Below, one piece after another: positions 59,090 through 64,000 of a DNA stretch of 64,000 nt. The notes under the pieces were generated by a model that saw only the letters and a program-made list of their open reading frames with translations, was not told the DNA's origin and did not search any database. The DNA is from Pseudomonas deceptionensis (GTDB lineage Bacteria; Pseudomonadota; Gammaproteobacteria; Pseudomonadales; Pseudomonadaceae): the NCBI RefSeq assembly GCF_900106095.1, contig NZ_FNUD01000002.1, positions 2,811,501 to 2,875,500 of the forward strand. The letters are read 5' to 3'. Within the stretch, counting starts at the first letter, position 1, and every line of letters starts with the position of its first letter. A program made the translations under genes and the position numbers.

Positions 59090-59289
59090 CCCTGACACGC
59101 CACGCGTTTCACCAGCAGCACCTTGAGCAGGCGCGGGCTCAGGCGGCTGAGCTGTTTGCACAAAAGGCAGTCCTGCAAGGCGCCTGGCTCAACTGGTGCG
59201 CGGGCCAGTTGTACAGCTTGCGTCCCGCCGAATACGCAAGCATGGTGCGCCGCGAGCTGGAGCAGTTGCAGACCAGCAAAGACTCGTAG
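59086..59289 (+). CDS. Small hypothetical protein, translationally coupled
   Basis: A 67-residue protein from GTG 59086, whose start overlaps the previous stop as GTGA. It is largely helical (FHQQHLEQARAQAAELFAQK, then AEYASMVRRELEQLQ). No family recognised. The coupling suggests that the two products act together. Confidence 0.6.
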   Translation: MTLTRHAFHQQHLEQARAQAAELFAQKAVLQGAWLNWCAGQLYSLRPAEYASMVRRELEQLQTSKDS

Positions 59290-59393
59290 CCGCGGCTACC
59301 GAGGCACCTGGCTTCGATGGGCCGCATGGCGGCCCCGATCTCCTGAAGGCCCTTCGGCCCTGATCGCAGCCTGATGCGTCGGCAGCGACTACA
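59286..59393. repeat. Second-type REP-like repeat
   Basis: Nested dyads of the family seen at 21491: GTAGCCGCGGCTAC at the left end, GGGCCGCATGGCGGCCC and AAGGCCCTTCGGCCCT inside, and GATCGCAGCCTGATGCGTC to the right. It separates the small coupled genes from the RND gene. Confidence 0.72.
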
Positions 59394-59546
59394 GGCTCAA
59401 TAGGTGTCTATCCCTCAAACAGCCTAACCCCAATGGACGATGTTCAGGGGTCGGGGGCGTTTGATTATCGCGATCACTTACAACAAGTGTGCGAGGGATC
59501 GACAGCATGGGCGTTATCGTCTTTACAGTTGCTGTGCGAGGTCGTA

Positions 59547-61985
59547 ATGACCAACGCACCTGAACTCACCCCCATGCAGCGCTTCGTCAACCGCTGTGCC
59601 GAGCAATTGATGGCCCGGCGCAAACTCCTGCTCGGCTTCTTTTTGCTGGTCACCCTGGCCCTGGGCTATAGCGCCACCCAGGTACGGTTGGACCCCGGGT
59701 TCAACAAGCAAATCCCGGTGCGCCATGCCTACATGCTCAACTTTCTGGATTTTAGCCGTATTTTCACCGGTGCCAATCGCCTGCTGGTGAGCGTGCACTG
59801 GAAGGGCGAGGGCGATATCTACAACCCCGAGTTCCTCCAGACCCTGCAACAGGTCACGGATGACGTGTTCTTTATCTCCGGGGTCAGCCGCCCCAGTGTG
59901 ACCTCGCTGTTTACCCCCAATGTGCGCTACATCGAAATCACCGAAGACGGGTATGTCGGTGATCTGGTGGTGCCGCCGCAATACGCCGCCACCCCCGAAG
60001 ATTTACAGCAAGTGCGCAGCAATGCCGCACGCTCCGGGCAGATCGGCCGCTTGCTGGCCAACGACTTGAAGTCGGCCATGGTGCGCGCCGATCTACAGGA
60101 CGTGGACCCCAAGACAGGGCAGCCGGTGAGCTATGTGCAAATCGCCCAGCGCCTGGAAGATATCCGCACCAAATACAGCAACGCCAACATCGAAATCAAC
60201 ATCGTCGGTTTCGCCAAACTGGTGGGCGATGTGGTGGAGGGGCTGAACACGGTAATGGGCTTTTTCGCCATTGCGTTCCTGATCACCGGTGCCTTGCTGT
60301 GGGTGTATTCACGCTCGTTGCGCCTGACCCTGGTGGCGCTGTTTGTCGCCTTGCTGCCGGTGGTCTGGCTACTGGGCCTGTTGCCGTTGTTGGGCCTGGG
60401 GATCGACCCGATGTCGATTCTGGTGCCGTTCCTGATTTTCTCCATTGGCGTATCCCACGCCGTGCAAATGACCAATGCCTGGAAGCAGGAAGTGCTGGCC
60501 GGCAGTGATTCGGTCAGTGCCGCCAAGGCGGCGTTCAGCAAGATTTTCATCCCCGGCGCCCTGGCGCTGCTGATGAACGCCCTGGGGTTCGGGGTGATCA
60601 TGCTGATCGATATCCCCATCGTTCACGAGCTGGGGGTCACGGCCTGCATTGGCGTCATGTTGATGATCATCACCAATAAAATCATGCTGCCGCTGATCAT
60701 CGCCCACCTGCAACTTGAGCCACGGCTGATGACGGTCAAGGCGCGTACCGGCGACGCCCGCCATCCGCTGTGGTGGCGCCTGTCCGCGCTCGCCACGCCG
60801 GGGCCGGCCCTCTGGGTGTTCGCCTTCAGCCTGGTGCTATTGGCGGTGGGGGCGATCAAGGCCCGTGAGCTGGCGATCGGCGACATTGGCTCCGGCGCCC
60901 CGGAACTGCGCGCCGACTCGCGCTACAACCAGGACAACCAGAAGATTATCGGCAACTACTCCATCGGTCTCGATGTGCTGTCGGTGTTCCTGACGATTCG
61001 CGACCGCAGTGAGGCCTGCCTCGACCCGGCCGTGATGCGTGCGGTGGAAACCTTCGACTTCAAGATGCGCGAAGTGCCCGGCGTGCAGTCGGTGCAAAGC
61101 GTGGCGGGCATGAGCAAGCAAGTGATCGCCGGCAACAACGAAGGCAACCCGCGGTGGGCGGCCATCCCCGGATCTGCCCAGGGTTTGCAGCAGGGCGCCT
61201 ACGCCTATTCGCCGGATTCGGGGCTGGTGACTGATGGTTGCCAGCAGATGCAGATCCTCGTGTTCCTGACCGATCACGAAGGTGCCACCGTGGCCCATGT
61301 AGTGGACGAGGCCAAACGCATCATTGCCGGGATTGAGGTGCCGGGGGTGGAGTTCAAACTGGCGGGCGGCAATATCGGCGTCATGGCCGCGTCCAACGAA
61401 GCGGTCAAGCACGCCGAGGTGGTGATGCTCGCGGCGCTGTTTATCTCGGTCGCGCTGTTCTGCCTGCTGACCTTCCGCTCAGTGCGTGCGGTGCTGTGCA
61501 TTCTGGTGCCGCTGGCGATAGTCGCGGTGCTGTGCAATGCGCTCATGGCGCTGCTGGGCATTGGCCTCAAAGTCGCGACCCTGCCGGTGATGGCGCTGGG
61601 TGTCGGGGTGGGGGTGGATTACGGCATCTACCTGTACGAGCGCATCGAGCATGAAATGGCTGCGGGGCAAGACCTGCGCGAAGCCTTTTACCGCGCCATG
61701 TGCCAGCGCGGTACGGCGGCGGTCTTTACCGCGCTCACCATGTCGCTGGGGGTGTGTACCTGGGTGTTTGCGCCCCTCAAGTTCCAGGCCGACATGGGCC
61801 TGCTGCTGGCCTTCATGTTTATGGTCAACGTGCTGGGCGCGATCTTCCTGCTGCCGGCCCTGGCCGCCTGGTTCAACCTGGGCAAACCGTTGGTGGCGGA
61901 CAGATCCCCTATGGCAGCTGCCGAAGGCTGTGTCCGGCCGCGAAGCGGTCGTAAACCCCTTGATGCAACTGTTCAGACAGATTGA
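59547..61985 (+). CDS. RND/MMPL-superfamily transporter
   Basis: An 812-residue inner-membrane exporter of the HAE3-like class, half the size of drug RND pumps per repeat and probably acting as a trimer or dimer. About twelve spans form two SSD-like groups: IGVSHAVQMTNAWKQEV in the first and LPVMALGVGVGVDYGIYLYER in the second, with the conserved Asp-Tyr. I chose the ATG at 59547; an upstream extension is not family-like. The last 27 codons (from RSPMAAAEGCVRPRSG) lie in a repeat element, so the C-terminus is unusual. Followed by DUF1329 and DUF1302 genes, the usual partners of this transporter. Confidence 0.9.
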   Translation: MTNAPELTPMQRFVNRCAEQLMARRKLLLGFFLLVTLALGYSATQVRLDPGFNKQIPVRHAYMLNFLDFSRIFTGANRLLVSVHWKGEGDIYNPEFLQTLQQVTDDVFFISGVSRPSVTSLFTPNVRYIEITEDGYVGDLVVPPQYAATPEDLQQVRSNAARSGQIGRLLANDLKSAMVRADLQDVDPKTGQPVSYVQIAQRLEDIRTKYSNANIEINIVGFAKLVGDVVEGLNTVMGFFAIAFLITGALLWVYSRSLRLTLVALFVALLPVVWLLGLLPLLGLGIDPMSILVPFLIFSIGVSHAVQMTNAWKQEVLAGSDSVSAAKAAFSKIFIPGALALLMNALGFGVIMLIDIPIVHELGVTACIGVMLMIITNKIMLPLIIAHLQLEPRLMTVKARTGDARHPLWWRLSALATPGPALWVFAFSLVLLAVGAIKARELAIGDIGSGAPELRADSRYNQDNQKIIGNYSIGLDVLSVFLTIRDRSEACLDPAVMRAVETFDFKMREVPGVQSVQSVAGMSKQVIAGNNEGNPRWAAIPGSAQGLQQGAYAYSPDSGLVTDGCQQMQILVFLTDHEGATVAHVVDEAKRIIAGIEVPGVEFKLAGGNIGVMAASNEAVKHAEVVMLAALFISVALFCLLTFRSVRAVLCILVPLAIVAVLCNALMALLGIGLKVATLPVMALGVGVGVDYGIYLYERIEHEMAAGQDLREAFYRAMCQRGTAAVFTALTMSLGVCTWVFAPLKFQADMGLLLAFMFMVNVLGAIFLLPALAAWFNLGKPLVADRSPMAAAEGCVRPRSGRKPLDATVQTD

Positions 61986-62040
61986 GTGGCCCCGATCAGG
62001 ACCGCTTCGCGCTCCAACGCAGCCTTCGACAGCTGCTACG
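61914..62040. repeat. Second-type REP-like repeat overlapping the RND gene end
   Basis: Outer arms GCAGCTGCCGAAGGCTG (61915-61931) and CAGCCTTCGACAGCTGC (62020-62036) differ at one position; an inner CGCGAAGCGGTC/GACCGCTTCGCG-like dyad is present. The left half is translated as the end of the RND protein, stop at 61985. Confidence 0.78.
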
Positions 62041-62079
62041 AGGTTTTGCATTCATACAATAAGAAGGAGAACTCCCCTC

Positions 62080-63462
62080 ATGCGACGTATCACACAGATG
62101 GGCGGCTGGCTGTCAGTTGCCCTCGTTTTGAACGGTTACAGCGGGCTGGTATCCGCCCAGGCTCCCGCCGACCAGATCGCCCGGCTGGGCAAGGACCTGA
62201 CCTGCGTCGGGGCACAAAGGGCAGGCAATGCCGAAGGCACCATCCCGGCGTTTGGCGGGCAATGGCTGGGCGCGGCGCCGGGGATGAAATTCGAGGGTAC
62301 CGGCAAACACCCGATTGATCCTTACCCGAGCGAAAAGCCGTTGTTTGTGATCACTGCGCAAAATCTCGACCAGTACGCCGCGCATCTGTCCGAGGGGCAA
62401 AAAGCCCTGTTCAAGCTCTACCCGCAAAGCTTCCGCATGCCGATTTACACGTCGCACCGCGACTTCCGCTTCTCTGACACGGTGTGCAAGGCCACCCTTG
62501 AAAACGCATCGGTCGCCAAGCTGGTTGACGACGGCGAAGGCGTGGTCGCACGCACCGGCGGTGTGGCATTCCCGATCCCGCAAAACGGCATTGAACTGCT
62601 GAAAAACGCCTCGCTGTTTACCGTGCGGGCCTGGACCGAGGAGTACACCTCCGACAACGCCTATGTGCTCAAGGACGGCAATATCAACTGGGGCCGCGTG
62701 CACTCACGCAATATGGCGCCGGGGCTGGAGCCGGGCAAGATTGGCGACACCACCGGCAACTCCTCGTTCTACCTCAACGAAACCCTGCTGCCGCAGCGTG
62801 ACAAGGGCGAAATCAACACTGGTACCGAGTACTGGAACGACAAGACCGAGCCGCGTCAGAGCTGGCGCTACGACCCGGGCACTCGCCGCGTGCGCCAGTC
62901 CCCGGGTTATGGTTTTGACATGGCATTCCCGGGCTCGGGCGGTTCGATCACCGTCGACGAAGTCCGGATCTTTAACGGCTCTGCCCAGCGCTACAACTGG
63001 AACATCGTGGGTAAAAAAGAGCTGTATATCCCCTACAACACCGCGCGCCTGCACGGCAACGACCTGAAATACGCCAACCTGCTGACCCCCGGCCATATCA
63101 ACCCGGACAACATGCGTTACGAGCTGCACCGCGTGTGGGTGCTTGAAGGCGTACTCAAACCCGGCAACCGCCACCTGTATGGCAAGCGCACGATGTACAT
63201 CGACGAAGACAGCTGGTTCCCGATCATGGGCGACAACTACGACAACCGTGGCGAGCTGTGGCGCACCTCGATGGTCAACTACTTCTACGCCCCGGAAACC
63301 CAGACCTGGCAGGCCGGTGTTGGCCTGTATCACGACCTGAATGCCGGCAGCTACCTGGCTTTCAACCTGATCAACGAGCAGCGCAACGGCTATGTCCTGA
63401 ACAAGGGCGGTTTTGCTCCGGGGGATTTTGGCCCCGAAGCGGCACGCCGGGCCGGCAAGTAA
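62080..63462 (+). CDS. DUF1329 exported protein
   Basis: A 460-residue protein with a signal peptide (to about residue 26, VSAQAP) and the DUF1329 domain (about 30-455: DQIARLGKDLTCVGAQRAG, NAEGTIPAFGG, then WNIVGKKELYIPYNTARLH and MYIDEDSWFPIMGDNYD). AGAAGGAG precedes the ATG at 62080. DUF1329 folds resemble outer-membrane lipoprotein-sorting (LolB-like) carriers, and the family travels with DUF1302 and RND genes, suggesting a lipid or hydrophobic-compound export or uptake route. Function inferred. Confidence 0.9.
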   Translation: MRRITQMGGWLSVALVLNGYSGLVSAQAPADQIARLGKDLTCVGAQRAGNAEGTIPAFGGQWLGAAPGMKFEGTGKHPIDPYPSEKPLFVITAQNLDQYAAHLSEGQKALFKLYPQSFRMPIYTSHRDFRFSDTVCKATLENASVAKLVDDGEGVVARTGGVAFPIPQNGIELLKNASLFTVRAWTEEYTSDNAYVLKDGNINWGRVHSRNMAPGLEPGKIGDTTGNSSFYLNETLLPQRDKGEINTGTEYWNDKTEPRQSWRYDPGTRRVRQSPGYGFDMAFPGSGGSITVDEVRIFNGSAQRYNWNIVGKKELYIPYNTARLHGNDLKYANLLTPGHINPDNMRYELHRVWVLEGVLKPGNRHLYGKRTMYIDEDSWFPIMGDNYDNRGELWRTSMVNYFYAPETQTWQAGVGLYHDLNAGSYLAFNLINEQRNGYVLNKGGFAPGDFGPEAARRAGK

Positions 63463-63561
63463 CCCTGTAACTCCCTGACTTTGCCCAACGCCCACTGCCA
63501 CAGGCCCTGCCTGTGCGCAGAGGGCTGGGCGAAACAAAAAAACAATAAAAAGGAGCAAGGC

Positions 63562-64000
63562 ATGTTCAAGCACTACACACGTTTTGTGGGCACCGGTTTG
63601 CTGTCGGGGCTGAGCACTCTGGCGCTGGGGGCGCCGACCCTCGAACTGGGAGAAAACACCACCCTGGATTCGTCGCTGACCGTGAACTACACCGCCTCGA
63701 TGCGAACTGAAAAGCCGGATCACGAATATCTCAACAACATCAACTACGACGATGCCACACGCAACTTCAAGCGCGGTTCGTTGATCAACAACCGGGTCAG
63801 TGTGTTTGGCGAGTTGATGCTCAAGCACGACAACCTCGGCGCGGTGATGCGCGGCAGTCACTTCTATGACGAGGTCTACCACCAGCGCAACGACAACGAC
63901 TCACCGGACACGGTCAACAAGACAGGTCGCTACAACGACTTCAGCCAGGACACACGCAAACTCAGCGGCAGCAAGGCGCGCCTGCTGGACGCCTACGTGT
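63562..64000 (+). CDS. DUF1302 protein (3' end cut by window)
   Basis: The first 146 codons are visible. A signal peptide (MFKHYTRFVGTGLLSGLSTLALG) is followed by APTLELGENTTLDSSLTVNY, then TRNFKRGSLINNRVSVFGE, which match the start of DUF1302 outer-membrane proteins. AAGGAG precedes the ATG. It follows the DUF1329 gene by 99 bases, the usual order for this pair. The rest lies beyond the window. Confidence 0.85.
   Translation, partial: MFKHYTRFVGTGLLSGLSTLALGAPTLELGENTTLDSSLTVNYTASMRTEKPDHEYLNNINYDDATRNFKRGSLINNRVSVFGELMLKHDNLGAVMRGSHFYDEVYHQRNDNDSPDTVNKTGRYNDFSQDTRKLSGSKARLLDAYV

Overview
The window looks like chromosomal DNA of a fluorescent-type Pseudomonas. Evidence: high G+C coding with strong third-position G/C bias, GGAG-type ribosome sites, Pseudomonas-style REP elements (GTGGGAGCGAGCC...GGCTCGCTCCCAC), a glg glycogen cluster, a MuxABC-OpmB-type efflux operon, an orphan CcoN oxidase subunit and an iol inositol cluster. 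All assignments come from reading protein motifs and gene order; no database search was run. I see no rRNA, tRNA, CRISPR array, phage or insertion sequence.

Layout. 1-9.1 kb: glycogen metabolism, with glgB (5' end cut by the window edge) on the plus strand, and an endonuclease/exonuclease-fold protein, glgX, a DUF2934 protein, malQ and glgA on the minus strand. The treY and treZ genes usually interleaved with malQ are absent. 9.5-12.2 kb: a copper-type DUF411 protein behind a copper-box-like palindrome, a small exported protein and a serine/aromatic amino acid permease. 12.3-16.4 kb: an iron cell-surface-signalling set (FecI-like sigma, FecR-like anti-sigma, TonB receptor with STN domain). 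16.6-24.8 kb: hldD, tal, an orphan ccoN with a CcoQ-like partner, a lipoprotein, a DUF1254/outer-membrane pair with a frameshifted small gene between them, and tpx.

25-34 kb: muxABC-opmB, four genes joined by 4-base overlaps. Directly after it, 34.06-35.18 kb holds seven head-to-tail copies of a 167-base unit, each carrying an inverted REP pair. Then come a membrane diguanylate cyclase, an apparently shortened HPP membrane protein and a small hypothetical gene.

37.9-52.5 kb: a full myo-inositol module: an RpiR-type regulator diverging from iolC (fused kinase-aldolase), iolE, iolB, iolA, iolD, iolG, an IolW-like oxidoreductase, and an ABC importer (binding protein, double ATPase, permease). 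Related A/T-rich GGAA...TTCC sites lie before iolC and before the importer. Together these genes import inositol and convert it to acetyl-CoA, CO2 and a three-carbon glycolytic product.

52.5-64 kb: an XRE regulator diverging from an MFS exporter and an unknown small protein, a two-cysteine DksA-like protein, a Tle1-like DUF2235 lipase with no visible secretion or immunity partner, several small Pseudomonas hypotheticals, and the start of an RND/DUF1329/DUF1302 cluster whose RND gene ends inside a repeat element. I found no convincing wholly new system. The best leads are the 167-base REP array, the loss of treYZ, the orphan oxidase pair, the copper-box/DUF411 link and the isolated Tle1-like lipase.
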